This document shows positions 1-7,999 of a DNA stretch of 64,000 nucleotides, piece by piece. The stretch's first letter is position 1; each line of letters opens with the position of its first letter. This DNA comes from Microbulbifer guangxiensis (GTDB lineage Bacteria > Pseudomonadota > Gammaproteobacteria > Pseudomonadales > Cellvibrionaceae), in NCBI RefSeq assembly GCF_021729075.1, contig NZ_JAJSAQ010000001.1:443997-507996 (forward strand), in the 5' to 3' direction. Made by a program: the position numbers and the translations under genes. The notes under the pieces were generated by a model. That model made no database searches. It saw nothing but the letters and a program-made list of their open reading frames with translations, and was not told the DNA's origin.

Positions 1-2
1 TT

Positions 3-1163
3 CAGCGAACCGTAAGGAATTTCGTCCAGCAGGAGATCAACCCCTGCGTGGACGAGTGGGAGCGCGCTGGCGCCTTCCCGGTACACGATCTTTTTCTGGA
101 ACTGGGCAAACTCGGTCTGCTTGGTATCAGCAAGCCAGAGTCCTGGGGCGGGCTGGGTCTGGACTTCAGCTACGAGGCAGTTTTTCTCGAGGAGCTGGGC
201 GCGGCCCACTGCGGTGGCGTGCCCCTGTCCATCGCAGTGCAGACCTCCATGGCCACCCCGGCGCTGGCGAATTTCGCCAGCGATGAACTGAAAGCCGAAT
301 TCCTGGCGCCGGCGATCCGCGGTGAGGCGGTCGCATCCATTGCTGTCTCCGAACCGGGCGCCGGTTCCGATGTTGCGGCGATCAAAACCCATGCGCGCAG
401 TGATGGGGAGGATTACATCGTCAGCGGCGAAAAAATGTGGATCACCAACGCACCCGTCGCGGACTTTTTCTGCACTCTGGTCAATACCGGTGATGGCAAG
501 CCCCACCAGAATAAATCCCTGCTGGTCATTCCGGCGGATATGCCCGGTGTCACCGTGGGCAAGCGGCTGCACAAAATGGGCATGCGCTCATCGGAGACCG
601 CACCAGTGGCTTTCGAAGACGTGCGGGTGCCAAAGCGCTACAGAATTGGTGATGAGGGCGCTGGCTTCCTGCTGCAGATGCTCCAGTTCCAGGAAGAGCG
701 CCTGGCCGGGGCGGCGCTCACCATCCGCGGTCTGGAAAACTGCATTACCCACACCATCGACCATGTGCGCGAGCGTCGGGTTTTCGGCAGACCACTGCTC
801 GACAACCAGGCCATTCACTTCGCCCTCGCGGAAATGCAGACCGAAGTGGAGTGCTTCCGCTCCCTCACCTGGCGTGCGGTAGAGGCATTCGTGGCCGGCG
901 AGGATGTGACCACCCTGGCCTCGATGGCAAAACTGAAGGCGGGCCGCCTTTGTCGCAGTATCCCTGATCAGTGTCTGCAATTCTGGGGCGGCATGGGTTT
1001 TATGGAGGAGACACTCATCAACCGCGCCTATCGTGACTGTCGCCTGACGCCGATCGGCGGCGGAGCCGATGAGGTGATGCTCGGCATCATCTGCAAGCTG
1101 ATGGGTATTCTGCCCCGCCGGCGACGCCAGACTACCCCGGAAAACCAGAGTGTCACCGAATAG
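3..1163 (+). CDS. atuD: acyl-CoA dehydrogenase, citronellyl-CoA dehydrogenase (AtuD)-like, 5' partial
   Basis: FAD-dependent flavoprotein that introduces the alpha,beta double bond into an acyl-CoA. The reading frame is open to the left edge, and the codons before the GTG at 48 already read as the usual N-terminal helix (VRNFVQQEINPCVDEW), so the true start is off the window. Visible family motifs are ISKPESWGGLGLD, VSEPGAGSDVA, GEKMWITN and a C-terminal IGGGADEV. Gly replaces the catalytic Glu of the MCAD-type YEGT motif; the base is more likely the Glu in FQEERL, as in isovaleryl-CoA and citronellyl-CoA dehydrogenases. The next genes are a hydratase and a biotin carboxylase, the order of atuD-atuE-atuF. 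In the leucine (liu) cluster a carboxylase beta gene normally lies between dehydrogenase and hydratase. AtuD is my best call; isovaleryl-type specificity is not excluded. Confidence 0.8.
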   Translation, partial: QRTVRNFVQQEINPCVDEWERAGAFPVHDLFLELGKLGLLGISKPESWGGLGLDFSYEAVFLEELGAAHCGGVPLSIAVQTSMATPALANFASDELKAEFLAPAIRGEAVASIAVSEPGAGSDVAAIKTHARSDGEDYIVSGEKMWITNAPVADFFCTLVNTGDGKPHQNKSLLVIPADMPGVTVGKRLHKMGMRSSETAPVAFEDVRVPKRYRIGDEGAGFLLQMLQFQEERLAGAALTIRGLENCITHTIDHVRERRVFGRPLLDNQAIHFALAEMQTEVECFRSLTWRAVEAFVAGEDVTTLASMAKLKAGRLCRSIPDQCLQFWGGMGFMEETLINRAYRDCRLTPIGGGADEVMLGIICKLMGILPRRRRQTTPENQSVTE

Positions 1164-1229
1164 GGATCCGGTCGCCCACCGTGTGGAAATGGCAGCACGT
1201 GCAAGACCTACTGCAAAGGAGAAGATGGC

Positions 1230-2033
1230 ATGACTGCGCTGATCACTGAACAGCGAGGCTGCGCGATGGTAGTGACGCTGAACCGCCCCGAGCTGCGCAA
1301 TGCCCTCAACCGTGCCTCCATCGAGGAACTGGAGACGGTGCTGGCGGCAGCCGAGAGTGATCCGGGGCTGCGGGCCCTGGTGATTCGCGGCGCCGGGGGC
1401 CATTTCTGTGCCGGTGGTGACCTGGCCGATATGCTCGAAGCACAGCAGTCTTTCCGCAATGGCGACCAGAAAGCCTTTGTGGAACTGAGCCGCCGCTTCG
1501 GCAGGTTCTTGCAGACGTTGGAGCGCAGCCGGCTGGTGATCCTGAGCGCAGTCGAGGGGGTGGCCATGGGGGGCGGCTGCGGTCTGGTCTGCGCCAGTGA
1601 TATTGCCGTTGCCGCACCGGGGTCCCGGTTCTCTCTGCCGGAGACCCGCCTCGGCCTGCTGCCGGCACAGATCGCCCCTTTCCTGATCAGCCGTATCGGC
1701 CCCGGCCAGACGCGGCGACTGGTCCTCGGTGGTGAGACCCTGGATGCCGCCGAGGCATTGCATATCGGACTGGTCCATCGCCTGGCGGTCAGTAGTGAGG
1801 AGCTGGACCACGAGATCAACCGCTTCCTCGCCAATCTACAGCGCAGCGCGCCCAATGCGCTCGCCACCACCAAGGCCCTGGTTCGCAACGCGGCCCGTGC
1901 GCCTGCGGACGCACAGGACCCGGTGCTCGACGCGGGTGCCGCCGCTTTCTCAGCCGCCTTGCTCGGTGACGAGGGGCGGGAAGGCGCTCTGGCTTTCCTG
2001 GAAAAGCGCCAACCCTACTGGGCGAAATCATGA
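1230..2033 (+). CDS. atuE: enoyl-CoA hydratase/isomerase family protein (AtuE-like)
   Basis: Crotonase-fold enzyme of 267 residues, probably hydrating a glutaconyl-CoA-type intermediate made by the neighbouring carboxylase (isohexenylglutaconyl-CoA in the Atu pathway, methylglutaconyl-CoA in the Liu pathway). The oxyanion-hole motifs HFCAGGD (near residue 60) and AMGGGCGL (near residue 112) are clear. A Glu in SLPETRLGLLPA sits at the first catalytic Glu position, while the second crotonase Glu is not obvious. The ATG at 1230 has an AAGGAG box at 1216-1221. The stop codon overlaps the next start in an ATGA at 2030-2033, so the two are translationally coupled. The operon position fixes the pathway type better than the protein itself. 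Confidence 0.82.
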   Translation: MTALITEQRGCAMVVTLNRPELRNALNRASIEELETVLAAAESDPGLRALVIRGAGGHFCAGGDLADMLEAQQSFRNGDQKAFVELSRRFGRFLQTLERSRLVILSAVEGVAMGGGCGLVCASDIAVAAPGSRFSLPETRLGLLPAQIAPFLISRIGPGQTRRLVLGGETLDAAEALHIGLVHRLAVSSEELDHEINRFLANLQRSAPNALATTKALVRNAARAPADAQDPVLDAGAAAFSAALLGDEGREGALAFLEKRQPYWAKS

Positions 2034-4105
2034 GTCCCATAGAGATGCCGGCAAAAATACTCCAACAAGCCGAAAACAATTGCGACCACCCCACCCTGCT
2101 GATCGCCAACCGCGGGGAAATTGCCGCACGGATCGTCCGCACGGCCCGGGCACACGGATATCGCACCATCGCCATCTATAGCGACGCCGACGCCGACAGC
2201 CCCCATGTGCAGCTGGCCGATCTGGCCGTGGCCATTGGTGGCCGGACTCCTGCGGAATCCTACCTGGATATCGAGCGCGTGCTTGCCGCTGCCAACGAGG
2301 GCGGTGCCGGGCTGGTGCACCCAGGCTACGGTTTCCTGTCGGAAAACCCCGCTTTTGCCCGCGCCTGCATTGATCGCGACCTGGTCTTTGTCGGGCCCGC
2401 CGCCGACACTATCGAACTGATGGCCAACAAGCGCCGTGCCAAAGCGTTGGCGGAATCCGCCGGCGTCGCAGGCGTTCCCGGATACAGTGGCAGTCAGGAG
2501 GACGCAGCGCTGCTGGAAGCCGCGCACGAGATAGGCTTCCCGGTGATGATCAAAGCGGCGGATGGCGGTGGCGGGCGCGGTATGCGGCTTGTCCGGGCGC
2601 CGGAGCGCTTTGCCGCAGAATTGCGCTCGGCTCGCTCCGAGGGCAGGGCCGCCTTCGGCAGTGATGAGGTAATCCTGGAGAAGGCCATCTTTTCTGGCCG
2701 ACATATCGAAATACAGGTATTCGGCGATAGCCACGGCAATATCGTGCACCTGGGCGAGCGGGACTGTTCACTGCAGAGGCGCCACCAGAAAATCATCGAG
2801 GAAAGTCCCTCCCCAGCCGTCGACACGGCCCTGCGCTCCCGCCTTGGCGAGGCCGCAAGAGCGGTCGCGGCTGCGTGTGACTATGTCGGCGCCGGCACCG
2901 TAGAGTTTATCCTCGACGGGGATGGTAATTTCTATTTCCTCGAGATGAACACCCGGTTGCAAGTGGAGCACCCGGTAACGGAAATGGTCAGTGGCTTCGA
3001 CCTGGTGGCGTGGCAGCTGCAAGTTGCCCGCGGTGAGCCGCTGCCGGTGAGCCAGGACGAGATCGACCGGAAACTCGCACGCGGGGGACACGCCATCGAG
3101 GCCCGCCTTTACGCCGAGGATCCCGCCCGGGGCTTCCTCCCCCAGACTGGCAAGATACAGGCATGGCTAGCGCCCGGCGGCACCGGTATCCGTGTCGATG
3201 CCGGCATTCGCGCGGGGCAGGAAATCACTTCTTACTACGATCCCATGCTCGGCAAGCTGATTGCCTGGGGCGAGAACCGGGAGCAGGCGCGGCTGCGCCT
3301 TGTTCAGGCCCTGCAGACGCCAGCACTGGTGGGCCCGGCCAACAATTTTCCGTTTCTGATCGACCTGCTGAGCTCCGCCGAATTCAGTGCAGGGGCGATC
3401 ACCACGGACCTCCTCGATCGCGGCGACCTTTCCCTGCGGGCGCCGCAACCTGCGCCGCTTAACATTGCAGTGGCGGCAGTCCTCATCCACGAGCATGGGC
3501 TCAGTGCCCGCGACCGTCGCGCACGGCGCGCCAACTGGCGCACGGCCAGCGACAACACTCCGTATACCTACCGGCTCGCGCTCGCAGGCCAGGTTAAAGA
3601 GTCTCTGCTATGGCCACACCACGACGGCAACTACCGTGTCCAGTGCGACAACGAGACCCTGTCGATTCGGTTGTTGAACGTCGGTTGCCACGGCGACCTG
3701 CAGCGTGCCGAGCTCACTGTCGGCTCACTCCATCATGCATTCAGTTACGTGCATGACGGAGAGGTGCTGTACCTGCTCGATGGCGGACACCAGTGGAAAT
3801 TCAGCGATATCACCCAGGCCCCGGCCAGCCAGGGCGAAAGCGCCGACTCCGGTCAGATACTGGCGCCAATGGATGGCCGCATCATCGAGGTCAATACCAG
3901 CGCGGGGGCGTGTGTCACTCGGGGCGCCACACTCGCGGTCATGGAGGCCATGAAAATGGAACTTCCATTAAGGGCGGCCTGTGATGGTGTGGTCACCAGG
4001 TTGGTTGCCAGTCCCGGTGACCAGGTCCGTGGGGGCCAGTTACTGGTTGAAGTCCAGGCTGAGAGCGAAACCGGCGTGTCTGCTCCGGCAGAGCCTGCCC
4101 ACTGA
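2030..4105 (+). CDS. atuF: biotin-dependent acyl-CoA carboxylase alpha subunit (geranyl-CoA/methylcrotonyl-CoA carboxylase type)
   Basis: Biotin carboxylase plus biotin carrier subunit, 691 residues. It carboxylates biotin with ATP and bicarbonate and passes the carboxyl group to an acyl-CoA through a separate beta subunit. Biotin carboxylase signatures are visible in order: NRGEIAARI near the N-terminus, the ATP-grasp glycine loop ADGGGGRGM, RDCSLQRRHQK, and LQVEHPVTEMV. The C-terminal carrier domain has EAMKM, with Lys642 the expected biotinylation site. The beta subunit is not in the window; in atu clusters it lies upstream of atuD, which would be off the left edge. The gene overlaps the hydratase by 4 bp and is followed after 8 bp by a second dehydrogenase. 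Assignment to geranyl-CoA rather than methylcrotonyl-CoA carboxylase rests on gene order. Confidence 0.85.
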   Translation: MSPIEMPAKILQQAENNCDHPTLLIANRGEIAARIVRTARAHGYRTIAIYSDADADSPHVQLADLAVAIGGRTPAESYLDIERVLAAANEGGAGLVHPGYGFLSENPAFARACIDRDLVFVGPAADTIELMANKRRAKALAESAGVAGVPGYSGSQEDAALLEAAHEIGFPVMIKAADGGGGRGMRLVRAPERFAAELRSARSEGRAAFGSDEVILEKAIFSGRHIEIQVFGDSHGNIVHLGERDCSLQRRHQKIIEESPSPAVDTALRSRLGEAARAVAAACDYVGAGTVEFILDGDGNFYFLEMNTRLQVEHPVTEMVSGFDLVAWQLQVARGEPLPVSQDEIDRKLARGGHAIEARLYAEDPARGFLPQTGKIQAWLAPGGTGIRVDAGIRAGQEITSYYDPMLGKLIAWGENREQARLRLVQALQTPALVGPANNFPFLIDLLSSAEFSAGAITTDLLDRGDLSLRAPQPAPLNIAVAAVLIHEHGLSARDRRARRANWRTASDNTPYTYRLALAGQVKESLLWPHHDGNYRVQCDNETLSIRLLNVGCHGDLQRAELTVGSLHHAFSYVHDGEVLYLLDGGHQWKFSDITQAPASQGESADSGQILAPMDGRIIEVNTSAGACVTRGATLAVMEAMKMELPLRAACDGVVTRLVASPGDQVRGGQLLVEVQAESETGVSAPAEPAH

Positions 4106-4113
4106 GAACTGCC

Positions 4114-5277
4114 GTGTTTGATATCGACAGCACCCGACTACCAAGCCCATTTTTTTGCGACGAGCACCAGCAGTGGCGGCAACAGTTGCGGCGCTTTGTC
4201 GAGCGGGAGATCTCGCCCTATGTGAATGACTGGGACGAGGCGTGCACGCTGCCTGACGGACTCTGGCCACGCGCCGCCAGTGTGGGGCTTTTGCAGCTGG
4301 GGTATCCCGAGCAATACGGCGGTGTGCCCGGTGATATCTTCCATTTGATCGTGGCAGCCGAAGAGCTGGCCCGCTGCGGTGCCGGTGGTGTCTACGCAAG
4401 CCTGATGGTACACGGGATCGCCCTGCCACCGCTGCTGCACTATGGTTCGCCTGAACTCAAAGACGAGATCATCCCCCCGGTGCTACGGGGTGAAAAACAT
4501 ATTTCCCTGGCCATTACAGAGCCCTCTGGGGGTTCTGATGTGGCCAACCTCAGATGCTGGGCGAAGCGTGACGGAAGCGACTTTATTGTCAGTGGCGAGA
4601 AAACCTTTATCACCGGCGGTATGCGGGCGGACTGGTTTACCACCGCGGTACGCACCGGAGGCGAGGGTTTTGGTGGGATATCCCTGCTGCTGATTCCCGC
4701 CAATACCCCGGGGGTTACGCGGCAGGCGCTGACCAGGAAACAGGGCTGGTGGTGTTCGGATACCGCCAGCATTTTCTTCGATTCCGTGCGCGTCCCTGCA
4801 AGCCATCTCGTCGGCAGTGAAAACCAGGGTTTCCTCCCCATCGTGCACAACTTCAACCAGGAGCGCCTCGGCATTGCCGCGTCCTGTGTCGAATCCAGCC
4901 GCGTGTGCCTGCAAGAGGCCATCGAATGGGCACAGCAGCGGGAGACGTTCGGTAAACGCCTCGCCAACCACCAGGTCATCCGGCACAAGTTTGCGCAGAT
5001 GTTGCAGCGCATCAACGCGACCCAGGCCTACCTCGACCTGTGTGCCTGGGCCGAGCAGCAGGGCCAACTGAAAGTCGCCGACTTGGCACTACTCAAGGTG
5101 CAGGCAACGGAAACCCTCGAATACTGTGCCCGGGAAGCCATGCAGGTGATCGGCGGCGCGAGCTACATGCGCGGCAGCCGCACCGAGCGCATCTATCGTG
5201 AGGTTCGGGTTAATGCCATTGGCGGAGGCTCCGAGGAAATCCTGCGGGATCTCGCTTCGCGCCAGATGGGGATTTAA
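4114..5277 (+). CDS. acyl-CoA dehydrogenase
   Basis: Second acyl-CoA dehydrogenase of the operon, 387 residues, starting at GTG 4114 only 8 bp after the carboxylase stop. Motifs include LGYPEQYGG, ITEPSGGSDVANL, GEKTFITGG and RVNAIGGGSEEI. As in the first dehydrogenase of the operon, the MCAD-position Glu is replaced by Gly and a Glu is present in NQERL (Glu250), the alternative catalytic position. It probably oxidises another intermediate of the same branched or terpenoid acid pathway. Two dehydrogenases of this type in one cluster are known from citronellol and leucine degradation genes. The exact acyl-CoA cannot be read from sequence. Confidence 0.85.
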   Translation: MFDIDSTRLPSPFFCDEHQQWRQQLRRFVEREISPYVNDWDEACTLPDGLWPRAASVGLLQLGYPEQYGGVPGDIFHLIVAAEELARCGAGGVYASLMVHGIALPPLLHYGSPELKDEIIPPVLRGEKHISLAITEPSGGSDVANLRCWAKRDGSDFIVSGEKTFITGGMRADWFTTAVRTGGEGFGGISLLLIPANTPGVTRQALTRKQGWWCSDTASIFFDSVRVPASHLVGSENQGFLPIVHNFNQERLGIAASCVESSRVCLQEAIEWAQQRETFGKRLANHQVIRHKFAQMLQRINATQAYLDLCAWAEQQGQLKVADLALLKVQATETLEYCAREAMQVIGGASYMRGSRTERIYREVRVNAIGGGSEEILRDLASRQMGI

Positions 5278-5282
5278 CGCGG

Positions 5283-6758
5283 CTAGCGGTTTCCGTCCCA
5301 GACATCATGCTCCACACCGGGTATATCGTGCTTGCGCGCATCGAAGACGGGTTCTCGCACGCCCTGCGCGCGCTGCGCCTCATAGTCTGCCAGCACGCGG
5401 AAGGCGACCCCGGAGAGCAGAAGGATCGCCAGCAGGTTGGCCGTCGCCATAAAGCCCATGGACATATCCGCCATGTTCCACAGCAGGGCAAAGTTATCCG
5501 AGCTTCCGCTGTAAGCCACCCAGGCACCGAACAGGATGAAAAGAATATATAGCGCCCGGTAACAGAAAATCGAAGTGCGCGTGTGCCAGAGATAGAAGAT
5601 GTTGGTCTCTGCGTAGTAGTAATTGGCAATGATGGAAGTAAAGGCAAAGAAGATCAGCGCGAACGCCACAAAACTACCGCCCCAGGCCCCCACCTCACTG
5701 GCCAATGCATCCTGGGTGAGTGTCACCCCCTCCATATTGCCAACCATATGCACATCGGCCAGCAGGATGATCGAAGCCGTGGCTGTGCAGATCAACAGCG
5801 TATCGAGGAACACCGAAGCCATCTGCACATAGCCCTGCACCGCCGGGTGCTTGACGTCCGCCGCGGCACCCACGTTCGGTGACGAACCCATGCCGGCTTC
5901 GTTGGAAAAGAGTCCCCGCTTGATGCCATTGGCAATCACCGCCCCCAGCGCCCCGGCGCCCGCCTCCTGGAAACCGAAGGCATTGCCGATAATTGTCCCA
6001 ATTACACGTGGCAACTCCCCCAGGTTCATGAAAATCACCGCGATGGCGATGGCCAGGTAGGCCAGTGCCATAAACGGCACCACGATACTGGCAAAACGAC
6101 CGATGCTGTGAATACCGCCAAAGACGATCACGCCCGCCAGTAATGCAATGCAGACTCCCACCAGCAGCGGGTTTACCCCCCAGGCACCATTCACTGCCGC
6201 TGCCATGGCATTGGACTGCACGGCATTGAAGAAGAAACCAAAACTCAGGATCAGGAAAATGGAGAACAGAACCGAGAGCCATTTCCAGCGTTTGCCAAGC
6301 CCCTTCTCGATGTAATAGGCCGGGCCGCCGCGGAAAGTGCCATGCTCCTCGCCCCGCTCCTTGTAGGTCTGGGCCAGGGTATTCTCGATAAAACTGGTGG
6401 CCATGCCCAGCAGGCCCACCATCCACATCCAGAAGACTGCGCCGGGCCCACCGGCGGTGATGGCGACGGCCACACCAGCAATGTTGCCGGTGCCTACCCG
6501 CGCTGCCGCGCTGGTGGCAAATGCTTCGAACGAGGAAACCGACCCGCTGTGCTCGTGGCGGAAGCTGTGCCGCATCACTGACAGCATGTGACCGAAGTGG
6601 CGGAACTGGATAAAGCGGCTGTGCCAGGTAAAGTAGATCCCCGTGGGCAGCAGACCGGCGACGAGAATCCCCAGCCACCAGAAACCACCGATTCCGCCCC
6701 AGGTGATGGCATTTCCCCAGCCGACAAGACCCGCGAGGCCATCGAGGAAGGCTTGCAT
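5283..6758 (-). CDS. sodium:alanine/glycine symporter (AGCS family)
   Basis: Inner-membrane secondary transporter of 491 residues that imports a small neutral amino acid with Na+. The family signature region is present: GNIAGVAVAITAGGPGAVFWMW, then FIENTLAQTYK and FRGGPAYYIEKGLG. About ten hydrophobic segments follow. The ATG at 6758 has a GGGAG box 7 nt upstream. It converges on the dehydrogenase gene, with only 5 bp between stops and no hairpin terminator. It lies 126 bp downstream of the BKACE gene on the same strand, so the two could be cotranscribed. Substrate (alanine or glycine) is inferred from the family only. Confidence 0.9.
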   Translation of the reverse strand: MQAFLDGLAGLVGWGNAITWGGIGGFWWLGILVAGLLPTGIYFTWHSRFIQFRHFGHMLSVMRHSFRHEHSGSVSSFEAFATSAAARVGTGNIAGVAVAITAGGPGAVFWMWMVGLLGMATSFIENTLAQTYKERGEEHGTFRGGPAYYIEKGLGKRWKWLSVLFSIFLILSFGFFFNAVQSNAMAAAVNGAWGVNPLLVGVCIALLAGVIVFGGIHSIGRFASIVVPFMALAYLAIAIAVIFMNLGELPRVIGTIIGNAFGFQEAGAGALGAVIANGIKRGLFSNEAGMGSSPNVGAAADVKHPAVQGYVQMASVFLDTLLICTATASIILLADVHMVGNMEGVTLTQDALASEVGAWGGSFVAFALIFFAFTSIIANYYYAETNIFYLWHTRTSIFCYRALYILFILFGAWVAYSGSSDNFALLWNMADMSMGFMATANLLAILLLSGVAFRVLADYEAQRAQGVREPVFDARKHDIPGVEHDVWDGNR

Positions 6759-6884
6759 GAGATACTCCCGAGCGATTCGAGCCCCATTCCCCGCTGACTG
6801 AGAAAGCTAGGGGGAACGCTGGCGCGCAATACGACTAATCTGACAAGAATAGACGAATTACGACGTGCTCAGCGTTGCGGATGC

Positions 6885-7739
6885 CTACAGAAAGATTTCC
6901 CGTGCCCGCTGCGGGGATACCACCTTGCGCCCCGCCTGCTCGGCAACCTGTACCAGAGCCTCGATCAGCTGGCCGTTGCCGCCGGTGCGCTCCCCGCCGG
7001 GAAGGTAGAACGTATCTTCCACGCCGGTACGCAGGTGCCCGCCGAGCTCCGCCGTACGCCGGTGCACCGGCCAGATTTCCTCCCGGCCAATCAGGGTGGT
7101 CTGCCACAGGGCGCCGGGTTTCATGTAGCGCGGTAACAGCCCCAGCAGTTCGCTGTCCGCCGGCATCCCCGAGGCCACGCCCATCACCAGGTTGTAATTG
7201 GGTCTCTCCACCATGCCAACGTCGGCAAACATGCCCACAGAACGCACGATACCCACATCAAAACATTCAAACTCCGGGCGGGTACCGGTTTCCGAACACA
7301 CCGCCAGTAGTTCCTCAACTTTTTCCACCGGGTTTTCAAACAGCATGGGCGGCCAGGCCCAGGTGCCGTTGGAGCGGGCCTTGAGGTAGTTGAGGCTGCC
7401 GGCATTACAGGCGGCAATTTCCGGGCGGCCTGCACGGATACACGCCAACGCACCGGCCTGATCGCGACCGATGGTACCGGTGGTGAAATTGAGGATGACA
7501 TCCGGGCAGGCAGATCGGATCGCCTCGGCAATCGCCGTCGCCACCTGTGGGTCCCAACTGGGCAGATGCCCCATACCCGGCTCCTGCGCGCGAAAGTGCA
7601 CATGCATCACCGAAGCGCCCGCATCGAAGGCTTCCCGCGCAGAGCGCGCCATTTCTTCGGGGGTCACCGGTACCGGATGCTGGCTCGGGTTGGTCAGTAC
7701 CCCGGTCAGGGCACAGGTAATGACGACTTCATCGGACAT
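6885..7739 (-). CDS. BKACE family beta-keto acid cleavage enzyme (DUF849)
   Basis: TIM-barrel metalloenzyme of 284 residues from the family that cleaves a beta-keto acid with acetyl-CoA to acetoacetate and a new CoA ester. The metal-binding HVH motif is in VMHVHFRAQEPG, and ILNFTTGT and GVEDTFYLPGG match the family. I chose the ATG at 7739 (MSDEVVITCALTG), which has an AGAGGA box. The frame stays open further upstream to an ATG at 7982, but that extension is basic, low in family likeness and lacks a ribosome site. A gene of this family often accompanies carnitine or amino-acid-derived keto-acid catabolism. The substrate is unknown here. It diverges from the S9 peptidase across 260 bp in which I found no convincing operator. 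Confidence 0.85.
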   Translation of the reverse strand: MSDEVVITCALTGVLTNPSQHPVPVTPEEMARSAREAFDAGASVMHVHFRAQEPGMGHLPSWDPQVATAIAEAIRSACPDVILNFTTGTIGRDQAGALACIRAGRPEIAACNAGSLNYLKARSNGTWAWPPMLFENPVEKVEELLAVCSETGTRPEFECFDVGIVRSVGMFADVGMVERPNYNLVMGVASGMPADSELLGLLPRYMKPGALWQTTLIGREEIWPVHRRTAELGGHLRTGVEDTFYLPGGERTGGNGQLIEALVQVAEQAGRKVVSPQRAREIFL

Positions 7740-7999
7740 GGCGGGATCCTCTCGCGCGGCGGCAGGTACCGCCCCTTCTATTGCCTTCAATCGAGACTGC
7801 ATCGAAAGCGACCGCATAACCAAGCGCGTGCTTGGTGAGACTTCGGTGAAAGTACCATACTGGCCCCGGGGACAGAAGCCTGTGCATAGCGCCCGCGCAG
7901 CCGGGCGCAGAGCCAACCAGACAGGCACCCCGCTCGGCTTGTCTCGGCTCTCCGGCATCGGCAAAATGCCCCGCACATTCACGGATGGAGATGTTCCTA

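Noticed and set aside
588-1811. Minus-strand open frame of 407 codons across the dehydrogenase and hydratase genes
   Set aside because: It spans the gap and two real genes on the other strand, and its translation has no recognisable motif.
3-4105. Leucine degradation (liu) operon
   Set aside because: No carboxylase beta gene lies between the dehydrogenase and the hydratase, and the dehydrogenase resembles AtuD more than isovaleryl-CoA dehydrogenase. It is not fully excluded because the left part is cut.
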